64,000 bases of DNA from Microbacterium sp. USTB-Y (GTDB taxonomy: Bacteria > Actinomycetota > Actinomycetes > Actinomycetales > Microbacteriaceae): assembly GCF_023703415.1 (NCBI RefSeq), contig NZ_JAGMTU010000006.1:218529-282528 (forward strand). Direction: 5' to 3'. A program made the translations under genes and the position numbers. A model generated the notes under the pieces. It was not told where the DNA came from. It saw nothing but the letters and a program-made list of their open reading frames with translations, and made no database searches. Below, piece after piece: positions 1 to 8,750 of this stretch (position 1 is its first letter; every line of letters begins with the position of its first letter).

Positions 1-503
1 AGAGCGTCAAGGGCCGCATCGGCGGACGCACGCACGAGATCTCCCGCCTGATCGGCCGGGCCCTGCGCGCCGTGGTCGACACCAAGGCGCTCGGCGAGAA
101 CACCATCGTGATCGACTGCGACGTCCTGCAGGCCGACGGCGGCACCCGGACCGCGGCGATCACCGGGGCGTACGTCGCCCTGGCCGACGCGATCGAGTGG
201 GGTCGGCGCAAGAAGTTCATCGGGCAGAAGGCCCAGGTGCTGCACGACTCCGTCGCGGCGGTCTCGGTCGGCATCATCGACGGCGAGCCCATGCTCGATC
301 TGGCCTACGTCGAGGACGTGCGCGCCGAGACCGACATGAACGTCGTCGTCACCGGACGCGGTCTCTTCGTCGAGGTGCAGGGAACCGCCGAGGGCGCCCC
401 CTTCGACAAGCGCGAGCTCGACGCCCTGCTCGAGCTCGGCGTGAACGGCTGCGCCGACCTGCGCGACCGCCAGGTGGCGACCCTCGCGGAGGAGCGGGCG
501 TGA
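1..503 (+). CDS. rph: Ribonuclease PH, 3' part (5' end outside window)
   Basis: The last 166 residues of RNase PH are visible, in the frame that starts at base 3. RNase PH is a phosphorolytic 3'-5' exoribonuclease that trims tRNA 3' ends. The family signatures are clear: an Arg-rich stretch with [16 protein letters not shown], then [20 protein letters not shown], which forms part of the phosphate and active site. The start codon is off the left edge, so the N-terminal third is missing because of the window and not because of a mutation. The TGA stop overlaps the GTG start of rdgB (GTGA), so the two are translationally coupled, a common actinobacterial arrangement. Confidence 0.95.
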   Translation, partial: SVKGRIGGRTHEISRLIGRALRAVVDTKALGENTIVIDCDVLQADGGTRTAAITGAYVALADAIEWGRRKKFIGQKAQVLHDSVAAVSVGIIDGEPMLDLAYVEDVRAETDMNVVVTGRGLFVEVQGTAEGAPFDKRELDALLELGVNGCADLRDRQVATLAEERA

Positions 504-1090
504 GGATCGTCCTCGCGACGCACAACGCGCACAAGGTCGCCGAGTTCGGCCAGATCGTGGCCGCGACCCGGCCCGATCTCGAGGTCGTGGGCTACGACGG
601 ACCGGAGCCCGTCGAGGACGGCGTGACCTTCGAGCAGAACGCGCTCATCAAGGCGCGCGCCGCGGCCGCGCACACGGGACTCCCGGCGCTCGCCGATGAC
701 TCGGGGATCGCGGTGGACGTGCTGGGCGGATCGCCCGGGGTGTTCTCCGCGTACTGGGCGGGGCAGAAGAAGGACGACGTCGCGAACCGGGAGCTCCTCC
801 TGGACCAGCTCCGGGACATCGCGGATCCGCACCGAGCCGCCCGCTACGTCAGCGTCATCGCGCTCGCCCTGCCCGACGGGCGGGAATGGACCGTCCGCGG
901 CGAGTGGCCGGGCCGCCTCGCGCACGCCCCCGCCGGCGAGGGCGGATTCGGCTACGACCCGGTGTTCGTGCCCGAGGGGCAGTCCGATCCCAAGCGCACG
1001 GTCGGGGAGTTCACCTCCGACGAGAAGCAGGCGCAGTCGCATCGCGCGCGCGCCTTCGTGGCGCTCGTGCCGCTGCTCGCCGAGCTCTGA
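500..1090 (+). CDS. rdgB: RdgB/HAM1 non-canonical purine NTP pyrophosphatase (dITP/XTP)
   Basis: This 196-residue protein starts at a GTG overlapping the rph stop by 4 bp. The N-terminus carries the HAM1 signature [11 protein letters not shown] (nucleotide binding). [22 protein letters not shown] gives the catalytic Asp region and [11 protein letters not shown] the C-terminal signature. The enzyme hydrolyses ITP, dITP and XTP to monophosphates and so keeps deaminated purines out of DNA and RNA. It is soluble and cytoplasmic. A longer in-frame opening extends upstream through rph in another frame and is not coding. Length and motifs are normal for the family. Confidence 0.95.
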   Translation: MRIVLATHNAHKVAEFGQIVAATRPDLEVVGYDGPEPVEDGVTFEQNALIKARAAAAHTGLPALADDSGIAVDVLGGSPGVFSAYWAGQKKDDVANRELLLDQLRDIADPHRAARYVSVIALALPDGREWTVRGEWPGRLAHAPAGEGGFGYDPVFVPEGQSDPKRTVGEFTSDEKQAQSHRARAFVALVPLLAEL

Positions 1091-1155
1091 ACCCGGCGGT
1101 CGCGGCCCGGCAGGGTCGCGTCGGTCGCTAGTGAGAATCATCCCCATTCCCGACT

Positions 1156-1169
1156 AGGCGAAAACGCCT
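1156..1169 (+). terminator. Short hairpin after rdgB, possible terminator
   Basis: A 5-bp perfect stem (AGGCG/CGCCT) with an AAAA loop lies in the 112-bp gap between rdgB and the CDF exporter. There is no T-tract, so termination is only a suggestion. Confidence 0.35.
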
Positions 1170-1202
1170 CCGACCGGGGGATCCCGGCTCTACCCTGGAG
1201 GC

Positions 1203-2135
1203 ATGCACGATCACGCCCCCGCCTCCGGGATCCGCTCCGCAGGTCACCGTCGCCTGCTCGCGATCTCCCTCACGCTGACCAGCACGATCATGCTGGTGCA
1301 GGTGGTCGGGGCGATCCTCAGCGGGTCGCTGGCACTGCTCGCCGACGCGGCGCACATGTTCACCGACGCATCCGCCCTCGTCATCGCGCTCATCGCGAGC
1401 GCGGTCGCCGCCCGTCCCGCCGACGACCGGCGCACCTTCGGATACCAGCGCGCCGAGGTCTTCGGAGCGCTCGTCAACGCGATCATCCTCATCCTGCTCT
1501 CCGCCTGGGTTGCGTTCGAAGGCGTCTCGCGGCTGCTGCATCCGTCCGAGGTCGAGGTCGCCGGTCCCCTCATGCTGACCGTCGCCGCCGTCGGGCTCGT
1601 GGCGAACGGCGTCTCGATGTGGCTGCTCAGCGCCGCGCAGCGCACGAGCATCAACGTGCGCGGCGCGTACCTGGAGGTCATGGGGGATCTGATCGGCTCC
1701 GCGATGGTGATCGTCGCCGCGATCGTCATCATCACCACGGGCTGGATGCCCGCCGACGCCATCGCCTCGCTCATCATCGCCGCGATGATCATCCCGCGGG
1801 CGGTCTCGCTGCTGCGCGAGGTGTTCTCGGTGCTCGCCGAGTCGGCGCCGAAGGGCACCGCGGTGAGCGAGATCCGTCAGCACCTTCTCGACTACCCCGG
1901 TGTGACCGGCGTGCATGACGTGCACGTGTGGCAGCTCACCCGCGGGGCGCCCGTGTTCACCGCGCACGTGTCCGTGCAGCCCGCGGCATTCGCCGACGGG
2001 GGCGCGTCGGGTCTGCTCGCGCAGTTGCAGTCCTGCCTCGCGGATCATTTCGACGTGGAGCACTCCACGTTCCAGATCGAGCCGGACGCCTCGGGATCCG
2101 GCAGCGCCGGCGACTGCGAGGCCGTGCACGCCTGA
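1203..2135 (+). CDS. Cation diffusion facilitator (CzcD/ZitB-type) metal exporter
   Basis: This 310-residue CDF protein exports divalent metal (usually Zn, also Cd or Co) in exchange for protons. Six membrane segments occupy about residues 15-195, followed by a cytoplasmic ferredoxin-like dimerisation domain with VTGVHDVHVWQLT. The TM2 metal site reads DAAHMFTD (His and Asp present). The TM5 site reads YLEVMGD, with Glu where many homologues have His, a variant that may alter metal preference. The N-terminal MHDH could bind metal. The ATG lies 6 nt after a TACCCT -10-like box (1191-1196), suggesting a leaderless transcript. It is not part of the Cd island further right. Confidence 0.9.
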   Translation: MHDHAPASGIRSAGHRRLLAISLTLTSTIMLVQVVGAILSGSLALLADAAHMFTDASALVIALIASAVAARPADDRRTFGYQRAEVFGALVNAIILILLSAWVAFEGVSRLLHPSEVEVAGPLMLTVAAVGLVANGVSMWLLSAAQRTSINVRGAYLEVMGDLIGSAMVIVAAIVIITTGWMPADAIASLIIAAMIIPRAVSLLREVFSVLAESAPKGTAVSEIRQHLLDYPGVTGVHDVHVWQLTRGAPVFTAHVSVQPAAFADGGASGLLAQLQSCLADHFDVEHSTFQIEPDASGSGSAGDCEAVHA

Positions 2136-2163
2136 GGGCGGTCCCTGAGGGCTTCGCAGGGTC

Positions 2164-4158
2164 TCAGCCCTCCACGACCACCTCGTCCGGGCGCTTGTCG
2201 GGCCGCAGTCCGCGCCATCGCGCGTGCCGCAGCACGCCGTCGTCGGTCCAGTTCGCGAACTCCACCTCTCCGACGAGCTCGGGGCGCACCCAGAGCGCGT
2301 CCGAGGCGTCGGCGACCGGCACGCCGTCCACGGCGGGCGCGGAGGAGCGGAGCGGTTCCAGCCGTGCGCCGAGGTCGTGCAGCGCCCGGTCGGTGAAGCC
2401 GGTCCCGACGCGTCCGACGTAGCGCAGCCCCGACGGCAGCGCGGGCTCGGGGATGGCGAGCAGCAGCGACCCGATGCGCCCCGCGCGGTCGCCCTTCCCG
2501 GGCCGGATCCCCACGATCACCGCCTCCTGGGTGCGGGTGAGCTTGAGCTTCTGCCACCGCGGGGAGCGTGCGCCGGGAAGATACCCGGAGGCGGGATCCT
2601 TCACCACCACTCCTTCGAGGTCGAGCGCGGCGCTGGTCGCGAGGGCGGCGTCCACATCGTCGAAGACGGGCGGCACGATCACCGGTGCGGGGAGGTCCGT
2701 CGCGATCTGCTCCAGCAGCTCCCGGCGATCCCGCAAAGGCAGACGGGTCAGGTCGTGGCCCTCGAGGCGCAGCAGGTCGAACAGGTGGTAGCGCACCGGG
2801 GTGCGGACGACCTCGCGCTCGATCTCGCGCGCCCGGGTCAGGTGCATCCGATCCTGCAGGCGGTGGAAGCTGGGCCGGCCCGCCGCGTCGAACGCCACGA
2901 TCTCGCCGTCGACCACGGCCTCCCCGACCGGGAAGCCCGGAGCGCCGTCGGCGGTGAGCTCGGGATAGCGGTCCGTGATGTCGGTGCCGCTGCGGGCCCT
3001 GAGCCGGAAGCGGCCCCCCGACCAGGTGCCGATCGCGCGGATCCCGTCCCACTTGATCTCGGCCCAGCCGAGCCCGCGCGCCGTGCCGGGCGTGCCGTGT
3101 TCCGCGAGCATGGGGGAGTAGACGGGGACGGGGGTGTCCGGCGTCTCCGCCTGGGGAGCGTCGAGGCGCGGGGGCGTGCTGCGGGGGAGAGCGGAGCCGG
3201 ACTCCCCGGCGTCCGATGCCCCGGAATGGGGCGTCGCGGCCCGGGTCGAGGCTGCGGCCCGCATCGGAGCCGCGGCCGTGATCGCGGCGAACGGATCGAG
3301 CCCGCGCCCGGCCCGCTCGAGCACCTCGTCGAACCGCAACTGGCGGAGGTCGGGATCCTGCAGCTCCTCCCAGGTGCGCGGGGCCGCGACCCAGGGCTGG
3401 GGGCGGCCGCGCAGCGAATAGGGCGCGATCGTCGTCTTCTTGCCGTTGTTCTGGCTCCAGTCGAGGAAGACCTTCCCGGCGCGCAGGGTCTTGGTCATGA
3501 CGCTCGTGACGAGGTCGGGCCGATCGGTCTCGATCGCCCGCGCCAGGGCGTGCGCGAAGGCGGAGATCTCGTCGCTCGTGCGGTCGCCGGGAAGCGGTGC
3601 GTACAGGTGGATGCCCTTGCTGCCGCTCGTCACGGGCACCGCGTCCATGCCCATCCCGTCCAGGATCCGGCGGGCGAGGAAGGCGACCTCCGCGCACTGC
3701 GCCAGAGTCACGCCCGGACCCGGATCCAGGTCGAGCACGAGCCGATCGGGATTGCCCCGGCCCCCGTCGGGGGCGAAGCGCCACTGCGGGATGTGCAGCT
3801 CGATCGCGGCGACCTGGGCCATCCAGACGAGGGTCGCGACCTCGTCGACGAGCGGGTAGTCCTTGGCGCCGCCGGAGTGCGGGATCTCCTGGCGGCGGAT
3901 CCACCCGGGGGCGCCCGGTTCGAGCTGCTTCGCGAAGAACGAGCCCTGCGGATCCGCCTCGGTGCCGACGCCCTCGACCCAGCGCTTGCGCGTGACGGGG
4001 CGTCCCTCGACGACCGGCAACAACAGCGGGGCGATCCGCGCGTAGTAGTCGATGACCTCGCCCTTGGTGGTGCCGGTCTCGGGATAGACGACCTTGTCGA
4101 GGTTCGTGACGCGCAGCTTTCGCTCGCCGATGCGCACGAACTGCGGGCCCTCTGCCAT
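2164..4158 (-). CDS. ligD: LigD-type NHEJ polymerase-ligase (no phosphoesterase domain)
   Basis: This 664-residue enzyme repairs double-strand breaks with Ku. The N-terminal primase-like polymerase domain (about 10-290) has the metal-binding DLDPG motif at 143-147 and the third Asp in FLDWSQN near 233. A low-complexity Ala/Ser/Thr/Pro linker (about 295-340) joins it to an ATP-dependent ligase domain (about 345-655). The nucleotidyl Lys is K369 in EIKWDGIR, and the OB-fold C-terminus includes WQKLKLTRTQEAVIVG. The 3'-phosphoesterase domain found in mycobacterial and pseudomonad LigD is missing here and could be encoded elsewhere. The gene is divergent from ku with 46 bp between starts. Confidence 0.93.
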   Translation of the reverse strand: MAEGPQFVRIGERKLRVTNLDKVVYPETGTTKGEVIDYYARIAPLLLPVVEGRPVTRKRWVEGVGTEADPQGSFFAKQLEPGAPGWIRRQEIPHSGGAKDYPLVDEVATLVWMAQVAAIELHIPQWRFAPDGGRGNPDRLVLDLDPGPGVTLAQCAEVAFLARRILDGMGMDAVPVTSGSKGIHLYAPLPGDRTSDEISAFAHALARAIETDRPDLVTSVMTKTLRAGKVFLDWSQNNGKKTTIAPYSLRGRPQPWVAAPRTWEELQDPDLRQLRFDEVLERAGRGLDPFAAITAAAPMRAAASTRAATPHSGASDAGESGSALPRSTPPRLDAPQAETPDTPVPVYSPMLAEHGTPGTARGLGWAEIKWDGIRAIGTWSGGRFRLRARSGTDITDRYPELTADGAPGFPVGEAVVDGEIVAFDAAGRPSFHRLQDRMHLTRAREIEREVVRTPVRYHLFDLLRLEGHDLTRLPLRDRRELLEQIATDLPAPVIVPPVFDDVDAALATSAALDLEGVVVKDPASGYLPGARSPRWQKLKLTRTQEAVIVGIRPGKGDRAGRIGSLLLAIPEPALPSGLRYVGRVGTGFTDRALHDLGARLEPLRSSAPAVDGVPVADASDALWVRPELVGEVEFANWTDDGVLRHARWRGLRPDKRPDEVVVEG

Positions 4159-4204
4159 GCGGTCAGGCTATCCCGCCCCCGTGCGCGTGGTGTGTACTGG
4201 TGCC

Positions 4205-5035
4205 ATGAGGACGATCTGGAAGGGCTCGCTCACCTTCGGCCTGGTCAACGTGCCGGTCAAGGTGTACTCGGCGACGGAGGACCACGATGTCGCGCTGCAC
4301 CAGGTGCACGATGCGGACGGCGGGCGCATCCGGTACAAGCGGGTGTGCGAGATCTGCGGCGAGACCGTCGCCTACTCCGAGATCGACCGGGCTTATCAGG
4401 ACGAGACGCAGACCGTGGTCCTGACCAAGGAGGACCTGGAGTCGCTGCCCGCCGAGCGCAGCCGCGAGATCGACGTCGTGGAGTTCGTGCCCTCGGACCA
4501 GGTCGATCTGCTGACGCTCGACAAGGCGTACTACCTGGAGCCGGACTCGAAGTCCCCCAAGGCCTATGTGCTGCTGCGCAAGACCCTCGAAGCCACCGAT
4601 CGGACGGCGATCGTGCGGTTCACGCTGCGGCAGAAGACGCGCCTGGCGGCGCTGCGGGTGCGCGGCGACGTGCTCGTGCTGCAGACGCTGCTCTGGGCCG
4701 ACGAGGTGCGCGAGGCGGACTTCCCCGCGCTCACGGAGGACGTCACGATCTCGGACAAGGAGCTGGAGCTGTCCGCGAGCCTCGTCGAGGGCTTCTCGGG
4801 CGACTTCGATCCGAACGCGTTCGTCGACGAGTACCAGGTCGAGCTGCGCACCCTCATCGACGCCAAGATCGAGAAGGGGGAGGCGTTCGAGACGGAGGAG
4901 ACGTTCGCGCCGGCCGAGAAGGGTGGCGAGGTCATCGACCTCATGGAGGCCCTGCGGGCGAGCGTCGAGAAGTCGAAGGCCGCGCGCGCCGCCTCGTCCG
5001 AGAAGGGCGACGCGGGCGTCCGCGACGCGGGCTGA
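4205..5035 (+). CDS. ku: Ku DNA-end-binding protein of bacterial NHEJ
   Basis: This 276-residue homodimeric Ku begins MRTIWKGSLTFGLVNVPVKVYSA, the canonical N-terminus, so the ATG at 4205 is preferred over further upstream codons. It rings broken DNA ends and recruits LigD, which is encoded divergently. A CxxC pair (CEICG, near residue 46) is visible. The last 25 or so residues (KSKAARAASSEKGDAGVRDAG) are a short basic/Ala tail, the kind that aids DNA binding and LigD contact. The shared 46-bp promoter region with ligD implies joint expression of the two NHEJ partners. Confidence 0.95.
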   Translation: MRTIWKGSLTFGLVNVPVKVYSATEDHDVALHQVHDADGGRIRYKRVCEICGETVAYSEIDRAYQDETQTVVLTKEDLESLPAERSREIDVVEFVPSDQVDLLTLDKAYYLEPDSKSPKAYVLLRKTLEATDRTAIVRFTLRQKTRLAALRVRGDVLVLQTLLWADEVREADFPALTEDVTISDKELELSASLVEGFSGDFDPNAFVDEYQVELRTLIDAKIEKGEAFETEETFAPAEKGGEVIDLMEALRASVEKSKAARAASSEKGDAGVRDAG

Positions 5036-5042
5036 GCCCGGC

Positions 5043-5729
5043 TCAGATCTCCGGCTCGACGGCCGGGATCCCTGCGGCGGACTCCTTCTTCGCCTTGCGC
5101 CGCTCGTTGAGGTAGTGCCAGACGGTGACCGCGAGCGTGAGGGCGACGACGCCGAGCAGGATCACGTCGATGTACTTGGTGACGAGGTCGGCGATCCAGG
5201 GGATGTACGCGATGAGGTAGCCGACGTAGGTGAGGCCGAAGCCCCAGATCAGCGCGCCGATGAGGTTGTACAGGCTGTACTTGCGCCACGGCATGTGCCC
5301 GACTCCCGCCGCGACCGGCGCGAAGGTGCGGACCACAGGCACGAAGCGCGCCAGGATCACGGTCAGTCCGCCGAAGCGCTCGAAGAAGTGGTTCGTGCGC
5401 TCGACGTTCTTCCGGCTGAACAGGCCGGACTCCTTGCGCTCGAACACGGCGGGACCGCCCTTGTGCCCGATCAGATAGCCCACCTCGCCGCCGAGGAAGG
5501 CCGCCAGGGCGATCAGCAGGCCGACGACCCAGATGTCCACCCCGAACACGTGGTTCGTGTGGGTGAGCAGACCCGAGATGATCAGCAGCGTGTCACCCGG
5601 AAGCAGGAATCCGATGAGCAGACCGGTCTCGGCGAAGATGATGAACAGCACCACGGCGAGCGCCCAGGGGCCGGCGCCGTTGATGATGACGTTCGGGTCG
5701 AGCCAGGGGATGAGGGCGGCGTGGTGCAC
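5043..5729 (-). CDS. DedA-family inner-membrane protein
   Basis: This 228-residue protein has the DedA/VTT fold, with several membrane segments and re-entrant loops. ETGLLIGFLLPGDTLLIISG matches the E..G...PGD DedA signature, and RFVPVVRTFAPVAAGVGHM the second conserved block. Family members act in lipid-carrier recycling and membrane homeostasis, but the exact substrate here is unknown. The GTG start at 5729 (MHHAALIPWLDP) is chosen because longer openings run into the tRNA-Leu gene. A basic C-terminal tail follows the last helix. It converges on ku, with 7 bp between the stops. Confidence 0.88.
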   Translation of the reverse strand: MHHAALIPWLDPNVIINGAGPWALAVVLFIIFAETGLLIGFLLPGDTLLIISGLLTHTNHVFGVDIWVVGLLIALAAFLGGEVGYLIGHKGGPAVFERKESGLFSRKNVERTNHFFERFGGLTVILARFVPVVRTFAPVAAGVGHMPWRKYSLYNLIGALIWGFGLTYVGYLIAYIPWIADLVTKYIDVILLGVVALTLAVTVWHYLNERRKAKKESAAGIPAVEPEI

Positions 5730-5882
5730 AGGTGATTCCCGTCCGTGGAGTCGTCGCTGGAGTGATGCCGAGATGCCGGCTGCTCTGCAGTCTAGAGCGG
5801 CCAGGTCTCGTCCGGCTGGGAGTGCGGCGCACGGAACGGAAAGGGCGCCGGCGGGTGGCCTGCGGCCGCCCCGGCGCTCATG

Positions 5883-5964
5883 TGCGGAAGGTGGGACTTG
5901 AACCCACACGCCCGGAGGCACAGGAACCTAAATCCTGCGTGTCTGCCAATTTCACCACTCCCGC
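5883..5964 (-). tRNA. tRNA-Leu, anticodon UAG
   Basis: Read on the minus strand, the 82-nt cloverleaf begins GCGGGAGTGGTGAAATTGG. The acceptor stem GCGGGAG pairs with CTTCCGC (one G-U), and the T-arm carries GTTCAAGTCC. The anticodon stem CAGGA/TCCTG encloses loop TTTAGGT, giving anticodon TAG, which reads CUN leucine codons. A long variable arm is present, as expected for class II tRNA-Leu. The CCA end is not encoded (the sequence continues ACA). Confidence 0.95.
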
Positions 5965-6012
5965 GAGTGGATCCAGTCTACTGAGACCGGATCCACTCGC
6001 TTCGTCGGGCGA

Positions 6013-6837
6013 TCAGCCGTGGAACTCCTGCGGGTGCGGGCCCGTGCGTCCATCGCGGTCGAGCGCGTCGACGGCGGCGAGCTCTGCGGGGTCGAGGTCG
6101 AAGCCGAACACGTCGAAGTTCTCGGCGATGCGGCTCGGCGTCACCGACTTCGGGATCACCACGCGACCCTGCTGCAGGTGCCAGCGCAGCACGACCTGCG
6201 CCGGCGTGCGGCCGTGCCGGGCGGCGATCGCGGTGACGGCCGGATCCTGCAGCACCGCGCCCTGGGCGAGCGGGCTCCAGGCCTCGGTCGCCACGCCGGC
6301 GGCGGCGTCCGCCGCGACCACCGCGCGGTTCTGGAAGGCGGGGTGCAGCTCCACCTGATTGACGGCGGGGATGACGGATCCGGTCTCGAGGATCCGCGCG
6401 AGGTGGACCGGCTCGAAGTTGGAGACGCCGATCGCGCGCACCCGGCCCTCGGCGTAGAGCGCCTCGAGCCCGCGCCAGGTGCCGGCGTAGTCGCCGTCGC
6501 CGAGCTCGGGCCAGTGGATGAGGTAGAGGTCGAGGGCGTCCAGGCCCAGCTTCTCCAGGCTCGCGTCGTAGGCGCGCAGGGTCGCGTCGTAGCCCTGCTC
6601 GGCGTTCCATGCCTTCGAGGTGATGAACAGGTCGTCGCGCGCGATGCCGGCTTCGGCGATCGCGCGACCGACGCCGCGCTCGTTGCCGTAGATCGCCGCG
6701 GTGTCGATGCTGCGGTACCCGGTCTGCAGGGCGCTCGCGACGGCGGCGGTGGTCTCGTCGTCGGGGACCTGGAAGACCCCGAAGCCGAGCTGGGGCATGG
6801 CCACGCCGTTGTTCAGCGTGATGGTGGGAACGGTCAT
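6013..6837 (-). CDS. Aldo/keto reductase (AKR5-like, NADPH-dependent)
   Basis: This 274-residue TIM-barrel reductase has the complete catalytic tetrad D45, Y50, K75 and H108 (SIDTAAIYGNE, TSKAWN, LIHWPE). NADPH-binding signatures include AIGVSNF and VVIPKSVTPSRIAENF near the C-terminus. The start MTVPTITLNNG is the typical family N-terminus; the same frame stays open upstream through the MFS gene but is not coding there. It follows the MFS gene by 71 bp on the same strand and is probably co-transcribed. The physiological carbonyl substrate cannot be deduced. Relatives are annotated as 2,5-diketo-gluconate or methylglyoxal reductases. Confidence 0.9.
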   Translation of the reverse strand: MTVPTITLNNGVAMPQLGFGVFQVPDDETTAAVASALQTGYRSIDTAAIYGNERGVGRAIAEAGIARDDLFITSKAWNAEQGYDATLRAYDASLEKLGLDALDLYLIHWPELGDGDYAGTWRGLEALYAEGRVRAIGVSNFEPVHLARILETGSVIPAVNQVELHPAFQNRAVVAADAAAGVATEAWSPLAQGAVLQDPAVTAIAARHGRTPAQVVLRWHLQQGRVVIPKSVTPSRIAENFDVFGFDLDPAELAAVDALDRDGRTGPHPQEFHG

Positions 6838-6908
6838 GTCGTTCGTCCTTCTGTCGGTTTGCGAAGAGTGTCGATGCGGCGGCGGGGTGTCGCCGAAGGG
6901 GAGCGGGA

Positions 6909-8123
6909 TCAGCGCCCCGAGCCCGCGGGGACCGGAGTCGCGGTCGTGGTGGCCGGCGTCGTGGTGCGCGCGCCGGCGCCGCCGCGGCGGGCGGCCAGGG
7001 CTGCTACGGCCATCACGACGAGGGCCAGCGCGGTGATCCCGGCGCCGATCCAGATGGGGGAGGTGTAGCCGAGGCCCGCTGCGATGCCGACACCGCCGGC
7101 CCAGGCGCCCAGGGCGTTGCCGACGTTGAACGCCCCGATGTTCGCTCCGGAAGCCAGTGTCGGGGCCGATGCGGCATAGCCCATGATCCGCGACTGCAGG
7201 CCGGGGACCGTGCCGAACCCGAAGCCGCCCATGAGGAAGAGCGCGACGACGGTGGCCGGCCCGCTCGATGCCACGAGCGCGAAACCCACGAGCACGAGGA
7301 GGAGGGCCGCGATGAAGACGAGGAGGGTCGCGTCGATCGACCGGTCTGCCGCCTTGCCGCCGGCCCAGTTCCCGAGGAACAGTCCCACGCCGAACAACAC
7401 CAGCAGCCACGGCACCATGCTCGACGCGAAGCCGCTGACCTCGGTGAGCGTGTAGGCGATGTAGGTGAAGGCCCCGAACATGCCTCCGTATGCGAGCACG
7501 GTGACGATGAGCGACAGCCACACCTGCCCTGACCGGAAGGCGCCGAGCTCATCGCGCAGGCGGGTCGGCGGGATGTCGTGGGTGGCGGGGACGAGCAGTG
7601 CGATCCCGGCGAAGGCCACGACCCCGATGACGGCGATCGCCCAGAACGTGGCGCGCCAGCCCAGCTGCTGGCCGAGGAACGTCCCGAAGGGCACGCCGAG
7701 CACGTTGGCCGCGGTGAGGCCCGTGAACATGATCGCGATCGCACCGGCCTTCTTCGCGGCCGGGACGAGCGAGGCGGCGAGCACGGATCCGATGCCGAAG
7801 AACGCGCCGTGCGTGAGGGCGGCGATGATGCGGCCCACCATGGCGAGGCCGTAGCCGGGCGCGAGGGCGGTGAGCGCGTTGCCGATGATGAAGAGCACGA
7901 TGAGGCCGAGCAGCACGGGCTTGCGGGGGAGGCGCGTGGTGGCGGCGGTGAGGAACAGCGCACCGACGACGACGCTCAGCGCGTAGCCGGAGATGAGCCA
8001 GCCGGCGGCGGCCTCGGTGACGCCGAAGTCGGCGGCCACCTCGGGCAGCAGGCCCATGATGACGAACTCGGTGAGGCCGATTCCGAAGGCGCCGAGGGCG
8101 AGGGCGATCAGGCCGAGAGGCAT
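6909..8123 (-). CDS. MFS transporter, DHA1/AraJ-like drug or sugar efflux
   Basis: This 404-residue, 12-helix major facilitator protein begins MPLGLIALALGAFGIGLTEFVIMG, a typical AraJ/NepI/Cmr start. The loop 2-3 motif A is present in modified form (RLPRKPVLLG). A Shine-Dalgarno AGGAG precedes the ATG. It is transcribed away from a MarR regulator across a 110-bp palindrome-bearing spacer and is followed by an aldo/keto reductase. The context suggests MarR-controlled efflux of a toxic compound, perhaps with reductive detoxification. The Ala/Thr/Pro-rich tail after helix 12 is not conserved in the family. Confidence 0.88.
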   Translation of the reverse strand: MPLGLIALALGAFGIGLTEFVIMGLLPEVAADFGVTEAAAGWLISGYALSVVVGALFLTAATTRLPRKPVLLGLIVLFIIGNALTALAPGYGLAMVGRIIAALTHGAFFGIGSVLAASLVPAAKKAGAIAIMFTGLTAANVLGVPFGTFLGQQLGWRATFWAIAVIGVVAFAGIALLVPATHDIPPTRLRDELGAFRSGQVWLSLIVTVLAYGGMFGAFTYIAYTLTEVSGFASSMVPWLLVLFGVGLFLGNWAGGKAADRSIDATLLVFIAALLLVLVGFALVASSGPATVVALFLMGGFGFGTVPGLQSRIMGYAASAPTLASGANIGAFNVGNALGAWAGGVGIAAGLGYTSPIWIGAGITALALVVMAVAALAARRGGAGARTTTPATTTATPVPAGSGR

Positions 8124-8233
8124 GGGAGGACTCCTGGTACAGTTGAGATAGTTGCAGACGCGGTCTTTTGCGTCGGTGATGACAATACTTGCACGCGCAA
8201 ATAAAATGCGCAAGCAACTACTTTGGAGGATCC
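8124..8233. promoter_or_regulatory. Divergent promoter region with MarR-type palindromic operator
   Basis: Between the MFS and marR starts lies an imperfect inverted repeat. TTGCACGCGCA (8189-8199) and TGCGCAAGCAA (8207-8217) match at 9 of 11 paired positions around an A/T-rich centre. A second small dyad, GACGC...GCGTC, lies at 8157-8174. A MarR dimer bound to the main palindrome would sit over both promoters. Promoter hexamers themselves are not clear. marR has a good GGAGG Shine-Dalgarno at 8225-8229. Confidence 0.65.
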
Positions 8234-8683
8234 ATGGGCATCGCCGATGACGCCGTCGAGATCCGTGCTCGCGGGTGGCGCACGATGGCCGCTCTGCACG
8301 CCATGATCGAGGCGGAGCTGGAGCGCGCCCTGTCCGCGGAGGCGGGGCTCTCCGTGGTCGAGTACACGGTGCTGGAGGCGCTGAGCCGCCAGGACGGCTG
8401 GCATATGCGCATGCAGCAGCTCGCCCGCGCCGCCGCCCTCAGCCCGAGCGCGACCACGCGCCTGGTGAACCGTCTCGAGGATCGCGGGCTGCTGACCCGG
8501 ATCCTGTGCCTCGACGATCGTCGGGGGATCTACACCGAGCTCACTCCGAGCGGGCAGGAGCTGTACGAGCGCGCCCGTCCCGTGCACGACGAGACCCTGG
8601 AGCGCGTCCTCGCGGATGCCGCCGAGCAGCCGGAGCTGCTGCCGATGGTCGACGCGCTGCACGACGTCGCCCGCGCCGGCTGA
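8234..8683 (+). CDS. MarR-family transcriptional repressor
   Basis: This 149-residue winged-helix regulator carries QLARAAALSPSATTRLVNRLEDRGLLTRILCLDDRRGIYTELT, the full MarR recognition helix and wing with the DDRR signature. The ATG at 8234 sits 4 nt after GGAGGATCC and gives a normal-length protein. It is divergent from an MFS exporter and a palindrome lies in the shared spacer, so it most likely represses the exporter (and itself) until a small-molecule ligand binds. A single Cys, in ILCLDD just before the wing, might give redox sensitivity. The ligand is unknown. Confidence 0.9.
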   Translation: MGIADDAVEIRARGWRTMAALHAMIEAELERALSAEAGLSVVEYTVLEALSRQDGWHMRMQQLARAAALSPSATTRLVNRLEDRGLLTRILCLDDRRGIYTELTPSGQELYERARPVHDETLERVLADAAEQPELLPMVDALHDVARAG

Positions 8684-8701
8684 GCCTCCGTCCGCGGAGG
8701 C
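8684..8701 (+). terminator. Hairpin after marR
   Basis: GCCTCCG and CGGAGGC form a perfect 7-bp stem with a 4-nt loop directly after the marR stop and before the tad locus. There is no T-tract, which is usual for high-GC actinobacterial terminators. Confidence 0.55.
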
Positions 8702-8750
8702 CTGTGGATAACTTCCGAGGCGGATCCGCGGATCCTGCCACGATGCGGGG

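Noticed and set aside
1131..1152. GAAT-N7-ATTC near 1135-1149 as a Zur or DtxR box upstream of the CDF exporter
   Set aside because: Only the outer 4 bp are symmetric and the centre does not match known Zur or iron boxes.
5730..5921. Longer DedA N-terminus extending to 5921
   Set aside because: It would run into the tRNA-Leu gene, and the extra residues are Arg/Gly/Pro-rich without homology to DedA.
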